DNA of 64,000 nt from Eukaryota sp. TZLM1-RC. Lineage: Eukaryota; Metamonada: BaSk clade. The DNA is taken from positions 1,240,001 through 1,304,000 of the forward strand of contig JAUPSS010000008.1 in the NCBI GenBank assembly GCA_040285825.1, given 5' to 3'. Below the pieces are notes generated by a model, which worked only from the letters and a program-made list of their open reading frames with translations, did not search any database and was not told where the DNA came from. This document shows, one piece after another, positions 1 through 10,930 of this stretch. The position numbers were made by a program, and so were the translations under genes. Each line of letters starts with the position of its first letter. The stretch's first letter is position 1.

Positions 1-262
1 TTGGTTCACTTGCTCCAACGGCTATACGTTTTTTGGCAAATGCTGAAATGATTGTAAAAAGAAGAATTAACAGACATTTCAACAGATTGTTTTGGCAAAA
101 TAGAATTGTGTTTTCTATTTTTAAGGGGATGTTGAAGGTGGTTTCTGATGCTTTGCTTTCTCTTGGATCGCACTAAAAGAGATTTGCATCTGGCTGTTTT
201 GTTTTGAGAGAGTTGGATTATTTAGATGCTGATTTATAAGTTTTCTGATAAATTAATATAAT
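1..262 (+). pseudogene. 3' fragment of RLE non-LTR retrotransposon, subfamily D
   Basis: The frame from about base 4 encodes the last part of the C-terminal region that recurs in the retroelement fragments of this window, including the signature FWQNRIVFSIFKGM and a tail ending DYLDADL. An in-frame TAA lies near base 172. The same tail (DYLDVDL) occurs near 35.9 kb, so these two form one subfamily. Only the 3' end is present and the left edge is cut by the window. It carries no catalytic motif by itself; the assignment rests on similarity to fragments at 11.7, 23.8, 31.5 and 36.6 kb, which include the CCHC and endonuclease-like segment. Confidence 0.6.
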
Positions 263-851
263 TTAAACAAATATTCCAAGTTTTTTTTCTTGCACCACGC
301 TGCAGGTTTTTTCAGACATAGTTGAAGAATATTCAGGCCCTTCCTCAGATTCAGAAACATAAGGTAAACTTATTTCAATCAGATACTCTTGGAAGCTCTG
401 ACTGCAATTGGTATCAGGGGTTGCTTGAGTGAGAGGAGGAGGATGATTTGATTTTCGTTCTTTGAATTTAACAGTAAGCCAAAAACCGCAGATACATGTG
501 CAGAATTTCGAAAAACACCAGAAGTCCAACCACAAAGATTGCTGTGGTTGGGATCAATATCTAAAATAAGCAAATTTTCATCCGGATCTCGACAATTGGG
601 CTGTTCATCCACTGGTAACTGCGGTCTCCGCTGCGAAATAGCTTTTCTATGGACATTGCATTTTCTTTTCCTTTCAGAGTTATGAAAATCATAATTTCCA
701 GAGACACGCTTCGACTCAAATTCCGCTTTAGTCGGGCGAATATATGTTTTTCGCGCTTTCTGGGTGAAGATGAACCGCAAAAAAGCACCATTGACAAAAA
801 TGGCATAGTTAATAAATTTTGATTTATGAAAAACCGATAAGGGTTGTTCAA
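263..851 (-). pseudogene. Fanzor (eukaryotic TnpB-like) remnant, Fz-a1
   Basis: Reading the minus strand from 851, the protein aligns by eye with the central part of the longer Fz-a copy at 33.1-34.9 kb. The RuvC-I segment reads LDIDPNHSNLCGW (around 505-545), with the catalytic Asp present, where the longer copy has IEPNHSNLCG. A frameshift follows. The alignment resumes in another frame with KERKSNH...LIEIS, matching KQRKINH...LLEIS in the longer copy. RuvC-II, the zinc finger and RuvC-III are missing, so it is truncated at its 3' side, where it meets the plus-strand retroelement tail at about 262. Fanzors are RNA-guided nucleases of the OMEGA type; this copy cannot be functional. Confidence 0.66.
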
Positions 852-1479
852 TAGCTATTTGGTTTCATTTAGCTTTTTGAAAGAAGATTCGGCGTTTTTA
901 TCCAAACTGCAGGAGCATGAAGACCAACTGGATAAAGGCGAGAGAGAGTGCCTTTTCATAACCTCAGTGCAGTTATCTTCTAGAAATGATAAAGTATTCA
1001 GTCCTGACTAAAAGATTGTGGTTGTAGTTTCCATATTGATAATAAATCGTTTATTTCTGATTGAGGTTTCCAACATATTTTGACCCCCACCAAAATAGGC
1101 ATTTGCTGACAAATTTAGCCATGAGTCAAAATATGCTGGTGGAATTCTTGATAGCAATGTGAAATGGTATCATCCGGCTGAAAATCTTGATGTACACACT
1201 GAGTGTACTTTTTGGGATTAGGGCAATTAAAACACAGGGCACAGCTCTTAAAAAATTGTGTTTCCAAACAACAGGGCCGTCAGCACAACAACTGGCAAAA
1301 AGCTTCCCTCAGTTGAATGGATCTACTGCCAAGGAGACTGGAATTGCACCAGAATCTACCACCGTCGGCTGACGTGGTTTCATTCAGTGGATGCCAAGGC
1401 CAAAAGTGCTGAACGAGATGTTGCAGTGCTTGAAAAACCCGAGGATGGTTTTCGGATGGACTTCTTTGTTTGAGTTCTC
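852..1479. other. Decayed coding-like DNA, not identified
   Basis: No convincing gene. Short plus-strand stretches in several frames read like fragments of protein (for example around 880-1000 and 1255-1470) but are broken by stops and frame changes. I could not link them to any other family in the window. Confidence 0.3.
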
Positions 1480-1920
1480 TTTCCACAAACAAAGTCGAAA
1501 CAGATGCTCCAGAACTGGCTTTGATTAACCCGCATAGACCACAGTTCCTCACACAGCAGTACCAATCAAGACTCCAACTGACTGAATCTCAAGTTGAGGA
1601 AACAAAGTCTGAACTATCCAAATCTCAAGTACTTTTCTCTTCAAGATCTTTGGCTATTCCAGCCGAAACACCATTTGTTATTGTAATGTATCATCAACTG
1701 CAAGATGCTCAAAACATGGTCAAAAAAACAATTGGAGAAGGAAAAGTTGAAGACCTATTTGCAAAAAATTGACAAAGTTCTTGAAGAAAAACAGTCAATT
1801 CTCACTTTATTACAAGAGTCTTGGTCGATGAGCGAAGTTACCCAAAAAGCTATAACCAGTCGACTAAGAGAGTCCTTAGAAGCAGTTGCTCTAGAAGTGT
1901 TTAATTTCACATTTATTGGC
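1480..1920 (+). pseudogene. Frameshifted remnant of an unidentified protein
   Basis: A plus-strand frame from about 1485 runs to 1772 and has a helical, Gln/Glu/Ser-rich composition. A coherent continuation, rich in Leu, Glu and Lys, follows in another frame to about 1900, so a single frameshift near 1765 would join them. The first frame has no good ATG start. No domain was recognised. It could be a gene remnant or part of a mobile element. Confidence 0.3.
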
Positions 1921-2567
1921 TCTGATTTTCTGATTGTGGGTCATTTTCTTTTTATTGAACTAATAATTTGTTCTTCATTCCCTATTGAAGCATTTTCTCC
2001 GACATTATTAGTAACGTCATTGCCGTCAATTCCATTAAAGGCTTGAGAAACTTCCTCCGCAACTTAGTCCATTCTTTATTTTCGAAATCAAATTCTTTAG
2101 TTCCGTTGTGGATATTTAAAAATCTTCCTTTATTTGAAGTAGTTTCAACAGGATTAAGATTTGCTTTAATCAGACCAATAGTATTGTTTTTTTTGCCATA
2201 ATCATTAATGTTGATTGTTGATTCCATATCTTTTGAAATTTTTGAAATTTTGTAAGAGTTGAAATTAATTTCCTAATATTCATGTTCATGTATTTTTATC
2301 TGTTTTGTGTAAGAGAATGCTTACATTGATTTAGTAAGAATGTATTTCAATTTATTCAAAATTCAAAACAAAATTCTGCTAACTTTATAAAGGCAAGGCA
2401 TAGCTTTTGTAAATAATCTGTGTATAAAATTTAAGCTAGAAGATTGATAGATGATAAATTATTAAATAAATCAGTGAAAAATACTGCACTCCATAAACAA
2501 AAAATGGAAAATCTAAAGGCCATCAATTCACTCTTTCATTTGACTTGAGAGAACTCATCTGAATTTC
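1921..2567. other. Intergenic DNA upstream of the coiled-coil gene
   Basis: AT-rich sequence. An 81-codon minus-strand frame at 1982-2227 has mixed composition and no recognisable motif; I do not call it a gene. The 300 bases before 2568 must hold the promoter of the coiled-coil gene, but I see no defined motif. Confidence 0.4.
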
Positions 2568-3698
2568 ATGAGCTACTACTATGACGATGATTTTGAAAAC
2601 GAAGATGGTGTTGATGTGGACGTAGACGTTCCAACTCCCAAATCCATGGTGAACAACTCTCCTAGGAATATCGAACAAGAAATACCTTTCGAATCCCCAG
2701 TCCTAAATGAAACACTTCCCAAACGTTCTCCCATCATTGCAGATGATACTGAACTTTACAACTCTAACGACAATGTACAAACACGTTCCCCTTCTCCTCC
2801 CAAAAACCTCCCTTCACATCGCTCTACGGGCGCATCCCGTCGTTCTTCTAAGCCCACAAAGATGCCGAGGCGTACCTCTGCTCGTTCCTCAAGCCGTAAT
2901 ACTATCGATTCTTCCTCAATGGCAAACAGGCTACGTATTGCTGAACAACAAGCTGACAGGCTTCGCAGGGAAAACAAAGCTCTGAGACGAAAATATGACT
3001 CCCTTGCCGGAGCTGATAAATTAATAACTCTAGAAAATACTCTAAAGGAAAAAAATAAACTCATAGAACAACTGCAATCTGAGCAGAAAGTTCTTCTCGC
3101 AATCCAACAAAAGCAATCAAATGCTCTAGCCGCACCTGATCACGTTTCAGACCAGCTAGAAAGGTTAAACGAAAGTGTGAGGGTGTTGAAAGAGCACAAC
3201 AGAAGCTTAAAGGTCCAAAATACCAATAACTCACAGACTATTCAGCGACAAGTTGCAGAAATAGGAGCTTTGAGGGAAAAACTTGATCAGAAGAAGAGTG
3301 TTCAGTCGAGAGATCCTGCAGTTGAGGTTAATACTGAAGATTTGACAATTTTAAAAGAAAAACTTGAGAATAGTCTAAGAGAATTAAATTCTGTGAAGAA
3401 AAGTCGAGATTCGGTAGTCAAAAGGTACAAATCTGAATTAAATGTTTCCAGACAAAATGAAAAGAAGCTTTCTGCTAGAGTTGATGAGTTGGAATCACTT
3501 GTCAACGAGCAAAACAAAGAATTAAGCAAGTTGAGAGATTATTATCAACGTTATGTTCATTTGAGGAAAGCGGCAATACAGAGAAGGAAGGAAAAGGCAA
3601 CTGATGATGTCGAGGAGGTTGATTCACCGTTAGTTGTCAATCAAGAAGTTGATTTTAGTGAAGGAGAAGATATTGAGAGTCATGATGTAGGATGTTGA
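2568..3698 (+). CDS. Coiled-coil protein, possibly lebercilin-like
   Basis: A single 376-codon frame begins with ATG and ends in TGA. Residues 1-30 are strongly acidic and Tyr/Asp-rich. Residues 30-115 are Ser/Pro/Arg-rich and probably disordered, with a basic RRSSKPTKMPRRTSARSSSR-type stretch. Residues about 118-340 have heptad-like Leu/Lys/Glu patterning typical of a long coiled coil. The last 30 residues are acidic. A short stretch ending LLAIQQKQSNAL recalls the RQEKAL pattern of lebercilin-domain ciliary proteins, but coiled coils mislead and I hold that comparison loosely. The gene stands alone, with mobile-element debris upstream and a dispersed repeat downstream. Codon use and AT content resemble the other host genes. 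Confidence 0.8.
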   Translation: MSYYYDDDFENEDGVDVDVDVPTPKSMVNNSPRNIEQEIPFESPVLNETLPKRSPIIADDTELYNSNDNVQTRSPSPPKNLPSHRSTGASRRSSKPTKMPRRTSARSSSRNTIDSSSMANRLRIAEQQADRLRRENKALRRKYDSLAGADKLITLENTLKEKNKLIEQLQSEQKVLLAIQQKQSNALAAPDHVSDQLERLNESVRVLKEHNRSLKVQNTNNSQTIQRQVAEIGALREKLDQKKSVQSRDPAVEVNTEDLTILKEKLENSLRELNSVKKSRDSVVKRYKSELNVSRQNEKKLSARVDELESLVNEQNKELSKLRDYYQRYVHLRKAAIQRRKEKATDDVEEVDSPLVVNQEVDFSEGEDIESHDVGC

Positions 3699-3802
3699 CC
3701 TTTGTACACAATCATTATTTAAATTATCAATTTAAATGTAAAATAAATAATTTTTTTGAAACGATAATATGGTGATTTAAACAAATAAACAATCATTTTC
3801 TG
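3699..3802. other. 3' flank with likely polyadenylation signal
   Basis: AT-rich 3' flank of the coiled-coil gene containing AAATAAATAA shortly after the stop codon, which may act as a poly(A) signal. Confidence 0.35.
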
Positions 3803-4015
3803 TATGCTTTTTTTGATCTTGTACTCCAATTTTTTTGCCACACTCACTGGTCGTTGCAGTACCATTGGTCTACAATTATCATGAATATGAGATTACGTAA
3901 TCCTGTACATGTTCAGAGTACTGTTAACGTGCCTATCCCAGATTCAAGATTCACTATTTTGACAAAACAAAAGTATCCATGGTAAAAGACTAGTTTACCA
4001 ATATCTATTTTAGAT
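3803..4015 (+). repeat. Dispersed gene-flank repeat, copy 1
   Basis: This stretch resembles 15553-15775 at both DNA and protein level. Shared blocks are a TCTTGTA...TTTTTT..TGCCA...GTCGTTG segment and, further on, ATGTTCAG.GTACTG..AACGT. The translated parts align as VHVQSTVNVPI...FTILTKQ here and EYVQGTGNVSI...ITILTSQ there. Both copies lie just downstream of a host gene on the same strand. The parent element or protein is unknown. Confidence 0.5.
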
Positions 4016-4600
4016 TACAATTTTGTTGTGTTTCTTGGATTTGTTTTCATTACCAATAGCTTCATCGTATTTCTGCTTTTTAGCCATCCGCATATCACTT
4101 TCGAGTCATTTCCTCCATTGCTTAATCCTTGTGTACCTGTTAGAATCTTTTACTATTCTAGCACATTGGGTATTACCCTCTGGAATCTTTACAACACAAA
4201 TAAAATTACATAGTTTACAGATACAATACTTATCTGCTAAGTAGCGTGGATTACAAGGTTTTTGAGAATTATCCGTCCAACAATTGTGTTGTTGTTTGCT
4301 ATATATTTGATGCCATAATCAAAAGCTCATTACATCAGCATCGGCATACAATTGGGCTTTTAAGCAGTTGATCCTTTTTGCGCTACTATGTCATCAAGTT
4401 ACATATTTCTAAAAAGTTTGGCTTCTCAAAAATGGGTCTCGGTAAAAGAGGTAAAGGTATTCATCATAGAGCAATTTTATTTTGATCAATCTAGATATTT
4501 TGTAAAGAAGAATGATAATTTATCAGAAAGTCCTCTAACAGAGACTTCAAATTGAGTAACATTCAAATTGAATTGTTGAAATTAGAAAGTTGGATGAGTT
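4016..4600 (-). pseudogene. Remnant of unidentified protein, family E copy 1
   Basis: Read on the minus strand from about 4600, the sequence contains NVTQFEVSVRGLSDKLSFF, similar to NVTNFEVFVNELSDQ at 23.5 kb. Further downstream a Cys-rich stretch reads YCICKLCNFICVV (about 4185-4225), followed by a basic segment to about 4020. Several stops and frame changes interrupt it. The Cys pairs suggest a zinc-binding segment. I do not recognise the family; a transposable-element protein is the likeliest source. Confidence 0.35.
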
Positions 4601-5148
4601 TTAATGACTTCTTTCTTCATCAATAAGTTTTCTGACAGTTTTAGTTTTTGAAGTGTTACCACTACTTATCATTCTGAAAATGATTGATTATATTTCTGAG
4701 GGGGACTTTCTGAATAATATTTGTTTTGAAGTTAGTTTCATTATTCAGCAGTTTGAGAATCAATGATCAGTGTGTCTGTTCATTCCTGATTAGTTCCCTT
4801 TTTTCATTGAATGACTTTGCAGGCTTATCTCTTTTCAAATTATTCCTTACGTTTCACAAATATTGGTACCTTTAGACTCCATAACACTCATCTGAGTAGC
4901 ATTAGATTGACTAATCTACTAGTTTGATTCCTCAGAATTAGGAATTTTTAACTCTGATACGAGAATTGCTTCATATCTACTTGGGTCAATGTCAGCAATT
5001 TATTTGTTCCTTTTTGGCGTGTATTCGATTCAAATATAACAAATTTTCTTTCAGCTTTGATTGATGTCCAAAATTCAATAATTCTAATTCATTTCTGTGT
5101 TTGTATTTGGTGCTGTTCTTTATGGTTGTATATGACCAAAAAAGGGTT
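4601..5148. other. Intergenic AT-rich DNA
   Basis: No coding signal or structured repeat that I can support. Confidence 0.4.
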
Positions 5149-5934
5149 AATTTTTTCTATACCAGTACTTGAATTCCAAAATTCGTTCCATACCACTTTG
5201 TTTAATGGTATAGAAAAAAGCGTCTTGGGTTCTCAGAACAAATTCGTTTCATACCAATCAGTGACGAGTGACGTGAGAGGGTCAATCATACAACTACTTG
5301 TACATATATCCTATCATCCGGTCTTTACGTTTTCTTCGTACATGACTTTCGTCGATAGCTTCTTTTTTTGTGTTATAAACGTCTTAATCATATCCCAAAC
5401 TCTTATATACTTTTATAAACAAGAACCAAATTCAATCTATCGACGTTATATATAACTTTTCTTCCTATTAACAAATGGACGACCAGCTCTGCGTTTTCGA
5501 ACAGGAGGACTCAATGTTGGTTCTAAATCTATCTATTGATCTCTGCTTCGAAGAGATCAGCGGGGCTGTAGCTCTTATTTAATGTCAGCTTTTCTGTAAA
5601 ATATGGGTGAATGGAAATAAAGTCTGTATTAGCATGTTTGTTGGTCAGCTGTTGTAACTTTCGACATGTATGAGGCCGTAAAAAAATGATGGTCCATTTC
5701 TCACGGTGATCTTTAGTGCAGACAACAAGAAATGTACAAGAAGATTAGCTACATATGACTCTACAGCGCTTTTGGTCACTGTGACTGTACTTTACTTCCC
5801 TTCGGTCCAATAATGAATCGTGGATTAAACGGAGCTTAAAATCGCTCTTGGTGTCAAAGGTGGGATAGAAAGGGAGTGCATCGCTCAATTGATTGAAGTG
5901 GTATAAAACGAATTGATGTGGTATGAAGCGAATT
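5149..5934. repeat. Inverted-repeat cluster, possible non-autonomous element
   Basis: A motif TGGTATGAARCGAATT (R = A or G) occurs twice inverted, at 5180-5195 and 5241-5256 with small changes, and twice direct, at 5899-5914 and 5919-5934. A separate perfect 14-bp inverted pair, TTTTTTCTATACCA at about 5149-5162 and TGGTATAGAAAAAA at about 5205-5218, encloses the first copy. The arrangement gives about 790 bp with inward-facing arms, as in a decayed foldback element or MITE. Open frames inside (5057-5455 plus, 5745-6029 minus) have no recognisable domains. Confidence 0.4.
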
Positions 5935-5961
5935 GTATTTGTTGGTGAGTGGTAGTAAACT

Positions 5962-6510
5962 ACACTTATGCCTGTAATTAGTCTCACTGTGACTAATTTT
6001 GTACTCAGCATTTTCAATGTCCAGGACAATATTAGTCTCAGTGAGACTATTTGTGCACTGAGACTAAATTTGTCCTGATGTTCCGAAGTAATAAGAACAT
6101 TTTATTTGGTCGAACTATTCTAATACATAGCAATCATCATCATCTCCTTGCAAGGATTGCGGAGCTCAACTCTCGCAAATGCTCGGAGGATAGGGGACCC
6201 TGAAAAAATATTGTTCATTAACAAAGGATAGGAGCTACTGAAAGGAACAAACTCGAAAGAATACAATCTTTTATATGTGTATAATACCACACTATAGTTA
6301 CGTTTTCATAGGTGAATGTTCCCTGAAAAAGAGATCGTGTTTACTGTTGAGCTATAACATCCGTTGCAAACTTTATCAAATGGCAAATATTTTGGACAAT
6401 ATTAGTCTCACTTGTGGAGTTTGGGACACTTCTTGGACAATATTAGTCTCAGTGAGACTAATTGTGCACTGAGACTAATTTTGCACTGAGACTAATTACA
6501 GGCATAAGTG
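5962..6510. mobile_element. Tc1/mariner-like MITE with TA target duplication
   Basis: The left end starts CACTTATGCCTGTAATTAGT and the right end is its reverse complement, so the terminal inverted repeats match for at least 20 bp and are similar for about 30 bp. Both ends are flanked by TA (5960-5961 and 6511-6512), the duplication made by Tc1/mariner transposases. The 549-bp interior has no transposase frame. Subterminal copies of ATTAGTCTCA and its complement occur many times in both halves and could form hairpins. It would need a transposase supplied from elsewhere. Confidence 0.75.
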
Positions 6511-6512
6511 TA

Positions 6513-7386
6513 ATTAATCCCACCAGAGAAACCACTTCTTCAACAAAGAGCTATTGCAAACGTTGTCCTGTAAGGTTTCTGAAAAATGGTTCTATGCTGC
6601 ATGACATCTTAAAGGTGTATGATAATCATGGTCATCAACAACGTTGACAACTTCTGTGTCTTGTTGAGAACTGTCCATGGAGAAGAAGTTGACAAGGAAT
6701 TGTACATGGATAGATTATTGTACACTTCAATCTTATACTTAGCACAAGCAATAAGTTTTAACAGTTTGTTTTTGGATTTGTCATATTTTCAAACTAATCC
6801 AAGCTATAGAATCAATTTTCACCTCTCTGTTTTCCTAATGCTATCAATTTTAAAATGAACTTATTCCTGGGTGCTTTGTAAATTGTTCAATTTGATTTTA
6901 GAAGAGATACCCATATTTATGGTATAATCAAAACATAATTGTTGGCTGTGGAGTTTGATGTTGAAAAGTATTGATTGATCACATCTTCCCAACAGCAGTT
7001 GTCACTGTTTTCATGAAAAGTTCAAAAGTAACGAATTTCTAACCAAAAGAGAAGCTGCACTTGTAAATAGATAACAATACTTGACGCTATCGGACATTGC
7101 TTTGTTTGCCAAGAAAACACATTGAACATTATTATTTTCTGAGAATCTAGTTGAAATTTCTGAATCAGCATTCTTAAATGAACAACCATATCTAGACTGC
7201 TATTCCTCTGAGGACAACTTTTCTACAATGACGAGTGTGGTGTTCAATTATCCATCCTAATCTAATCTGTCTATTGATATTAACTTCAGAATTCAAAATA
7301 AATTTACAGAAAAAATTTACAAAAACCAGATAAATTTAAAGACGATAAAACAAAAAATTAAACTTAAATGAAAGCTAAGAACATAA
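6513..7386. other. Intergenic DNA, no gene seen
   Basis: AT-rich DNA with short frames that look like chance. The part next to 7386 is the 3' flank of the minus-strand gene at 7387-8637. Confidence 0.4.
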
Positions 7387-8637
7387 TTAATCAAACAAAA
7401 TAGAAGGAACACCCCCTGGAGAAATTAGTTCATTAGTAAAGTCAAACGAATTCCGTTCTGGATGGTCATAATTAGACAATAATGAGCGAATCACATCATC
7501 TTCCGGAAGGTGATTACTTTCCAAAAGAGGAAGCACAGTGACAGCCAGCTTATTAATTATCGAATATTGAATTTCAAAATCTTCTGAATTTTTAATAGTT
7601 TTTGAATCAATAATTTCAAAGTATTTTGCCACAAATAAGTTACATAACCGGCTAATTGAACAAATGAAGGGCACGACTGTATAAATAAACCTTATAGTAG
7701 GCTGTTTGAAAACATCTAAAACAAACGGATTTTCTAATTTCTCCTTATTAAATAAATATTTAATTAATTCAATAAAATTGGAATAGAACCTAAAGCAATT
7801 TCTATTCGAAACAACACAACTAAACATTGACCAAGACCAAATCAAAGTAGATTTCTTTGGTATAGTGATGACCATGTTAATACTGGGTATATGGTCATGC
7901 GAGACAGGGTCGTTGATTTTAAAGGACTTTGATTGGCAAAATTGATTGAGGTTGGTTGATTGGTTGATTGGCATGATCAACGACCCACAAGAAACGGAAA
8001 CTAGATCTGAATCAGATTTTTTAGAAGAATAACAATCCATGTGAAGCTGAAAAACAACCGAAAATTCTGTGAATCTTTTCGGGACAGAAATGATAATCAA
8101 ACCCTGATTTGATTGGTCAAAAATCCAAACAAACTTGTTCTTTTTCTGTTCCAAATGACCTTTGATTGTGTGTACATTGGACAGCAGCTCTTTATTTTGA
8201 GAAAGATCGTTTACGATGAAAGCACTGATATAGACATTCGTGACAACAAGATTGGATGGATGTGCCACATCTATAACCTTTGCAAGTTTGAATTTGAGAC
8301 ATAGAGGTGCATCATTAGGAAATTCCTTGAAGTGAGCAGAGTCATTGAACAACGGAGTAAAGTAGGAAACAGGTGGATGAAGTAGAGAGGAAAGAGAAGG
8401 AGAGTCTGTGAAGGGGTGAAAAAGTTTTAGATTACCAGGTAAATCAAATGAAGGTGATTTGGATTGATTATTGGTGACAGGGGGTGGCGACATAGGAGTA
8501 GACATCTTGGGAGTTGCCAAAGGGGATTCTGTATCTTTAGCAGAAGGTATATCATGGTCTTCAGCTATTAGCTCGTCATAGTTAGTTTGAGGTTCATCCT
8601 CAGAAGAATAGTTCAAAGAAACGTTTGGAAAAGACAT
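7387..8637 (-). CDS. Unidentified 416-residue protein
   Basis: One uninterrupted minus-strand frame starts at the ATG ending at 8637 and stops with TAA. Residues 1-90 are acidic, then Ser/Pro/Thr-rich, and look disordered. From about residue 95 to 220, alternating hydrophobic stretches (LCLKFKLAKVIDV, VYISAFIV, FVWIFDQ, LIIISVPKRF, SVVFQLHMD) suggest a beta-sandwich, perhaps C2-like. The C-terminal 170 residues are mostly helical and hydrophobic. The beta-then-alpha order is clear but I do not recognise the family. The frame is long, intact and similar in composition to other host genes, so I take it to be real. Confidence 0.7.
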   Translation of the reverse strand: MSFPNVSLNYSSEDEPQTNYDELIAEDHDIPSAKDTESPLATPKMSTPMSPPPVTNNQSKSPSFDLPGNLKLFHPFTDSPSLSSLLHPPVSYFTPLFNDSAHFKEFPNDAPLCLKFKLAKVIDVAHPSNLVVTNVYISAFIVNDLSQNKELLSNVHTIKGHLEQKKNKFVWIFDQSNQGLIIISVPKRFTEFSVVFQLHMDCYSSKKSDSDLVSVSCGSLIMPINQSTNLNQFCQSKSFKINDPVSHDHIPSINMVITIPKKSTLIWSWSMFSCVVSNRNCFRFYSNFIELIKYLFNKEKLENPFVLDVFKQPTIRFIYTVVPFICSISRLCNLFVAKYFEIIDSKTIKNSEDFEIQYSIINKLAVTVLPLLESNHLPEDDVIRSLLSNYDHPERNSFDFTNELISPGGVPSILFD

Positions 8638-9689
8638 AGAAAACACAGAAATGCCAAATGGTTGTTATTTGGAAAGATTACTGGAGGATGTAGATGAAGT
8701 GAATTAAGTCAAATATAAATTAAAAATATGAAATCAATTGCTACAACATTATCTTCACCAGCTTTCAACCAATTTCTCCTCCAACCTCATCAACTTCTAG
8801 TACAACGACAGGTTATCTATTGTGAACAGTGGGAATTGTGGAATAAGTATCAATTCAATTCAGAGTTCACAACATAATAAATCAGAACTACAGATTAACG
8901 TAATCACAAGGGTACATTTGCTGTTTATGGAAACTTCAGTAGCTTATTTTGGCAGAATAAAGGCTTGTTTTTAATTGATTAAAATTAAACAGTTTCTTAT
9001 GCAATGCTTCCTCCAGGGGAGATGGATTATTTAATTGTTGATTTAAATGTTGTGCAAGACGTTTAATTTAAAAAATACTCTTCTTGAGTTACTTCCAGTC
9101 ATCAATTTGTTACAATGACGACAAGCATCAGTGTCCTTCGTTTCAATATGAACAGTTGAATGATTCACACCCAGGATTTGCAATAGGGGTCGTATTTATG
9201 TTGGTCAAGACTAGACGAAAACGGAAAAATAGAAAACAAAAAGTATTCGAACACGTGTTATTTACCCTTTACTGCGTTCAAATATTTTTCAACCAACAAT
9301 CAAATCCTTGTTACAGTAGAGGAGCACTTCAAACTGTGATGTACTCACAATTTAGTGTACTATTTGGTGAAAGTTTGGAACAAAGTCTTGTATATTAAGT
9401 GCACTTTATCACACACTTATGTTATATTAAATAACAGAAACCATTTTCAAGATGGATTCACAGTTTAAGGAAATAAACATATTTTAAGCATTTGGACACT
9501 TATGTGGAAACAAGTGCCCACGATGCTTTTGTCTAATCCACACAAAGAACTAATTCAGAATTGTAATCATCAGGTTTTTATAATTTTGATTCGTTCAATT
9601 TTCAGCAATTTGCTTCAATCGTTACCTTCATCAGTAACTTACAATTTTTGTTAACAATTTTACACAATACGTACTAAATTTTTGGCTTA
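8638..9689. other. Intergenic DNA, no supported gene
   Basis: Upstream flank of the 7387-8637 gene. A 104-codon plus-strand frame ending at 9398 has a basic KTRRKRKNRKQK stretch but no other sign of being a gene. Confidence 0.35.
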
Positions 9690-10930
9690 TTTAATGTCAG
9701 TTGATCCATTTTGGAAAATCTTGTTTTTCTGAGGTTGAACTTGGCGATGTTGGTTTCAACTCATCAAAGCTGCGTTTATTAGTGGTGGAAACAATTTTGT
9801 TTTTGAATTTTCTAGAAGATACCGTTTTGCCGAATATGTTCCTGAAACAACAAATAGTCTATTTCTGCTTAACTTCAAACGAAGTATCAAAATTATCTCC
9901 TGAGTTATGGCATTCATGTTTCCCTATACGATTCCAGAAAAAAGTTTGTCTTCATTGAAAATTGCGTTGAAAAAATTGCAGAGACATCTTTTGAACAAAT
10001 TTGAAAGTAAAGATTTTATTGTTCGACTCAGCACGGCTAAGAAAGAAAATCCTGCTTTTGCAAATGTTTTGATTGATTTGAAGGAAAATTCATCTGCAGT
10101 TTTGTTGAACCAAATTCCCCAAATTTATAGGTTATTTTTAAATGACGACCAATGAACTACTGCCATGAGAATGCGTTGCTATTTATGGTCTTGCAATTTG
10201 ATCATCAAGCTGTTTTGCAAATGTGGAGCTGGTTTGACATTATCACATTTATTCAATTGTAACAGATATATTTCTTTTCGTTCCACTATGCATGATGCTG
10301 TCAGAGGTCAAGTCCATGCAATGTGTAATTTCCATCAATAAGTTCTATTGAATCATTTGTAGAACCGTTGTAGAGGTCTCTTGATATAAATGAAAACGTA
10401 AGAATTTCAAAATATGGAAATCAACGTGCCGATGTAGTTGCATCCTCATTTGATGATGTTTTGAATGTTGTCGATGTTGAAACCGTGGATGTTTGCAAGA
10501 AAATTGCCTTGAAAAATGGACAATCCGAAGTATCCCCCCTTTGATGACTTCGAATTGTACAAACGGAAAAAATGTGTAAAACCTTTGAAAGAATTGAAAC
10601 ATCTTCGCCATGTGGATAACGAAATTTGCCCATTTGCTATAACTTGTATGGACGTCTTGGAAAAACTGCCATGATTTTTATTGATGGTTTTAAAAATCTG
10701 GTAAAACAAGAATGAATGGGCGTTTTGATCGTCATTTGTGGTTAGATCGTAATGTTTTTACTAGTTTCAAAACAATTGTTATAAATGAGCTCGAAAGCGT
10801 TGATGACTGTCAGTGCACATTACGAAAACATTGTTGCAGTACGGTTTGCTGGTGAGGAAGCTTGTTTTGAAAAAATTGTTGTCTAGATTATATTTTTGAA
10901 AATACATTAAATTTAAAAAAATTTCAGCAT
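9690..10930 (+). pseudogene. 5'-truncated RLE non-LTR retrotransposon, subfamily B
   Basis: Several frames joined by eye give the C-terminal half of an element related to family A. First comes AAFISGGNNFVFEFSRRY (about 9763-9820), matching CAFVGGCRNAIFEFSERF of family A. Then comes IPEKSLSSLKIALKKLQ (about 9925), a CCHC-like CKCGAGLTLSHLFNC (about 10215-10260), and the endonuclease-like NQRADVVASSFDDVLNVVDV (about 10420-10480). The tail resembles the copy at 30.8-31.7 kb. Frameshifts and stops (a TGA at about 10153, for example) show it is dead. The RT is absent, as expected for a 5'-truncated insertion made by target-primed reverse transcription. Confidence 0.7.

Noticed and set aside
5745-6029. 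94-codon minus-strand ORF
   Set aside because: It overlaps the inverted-repeat cluster and the left end of the MITE, and has no coherent composition.
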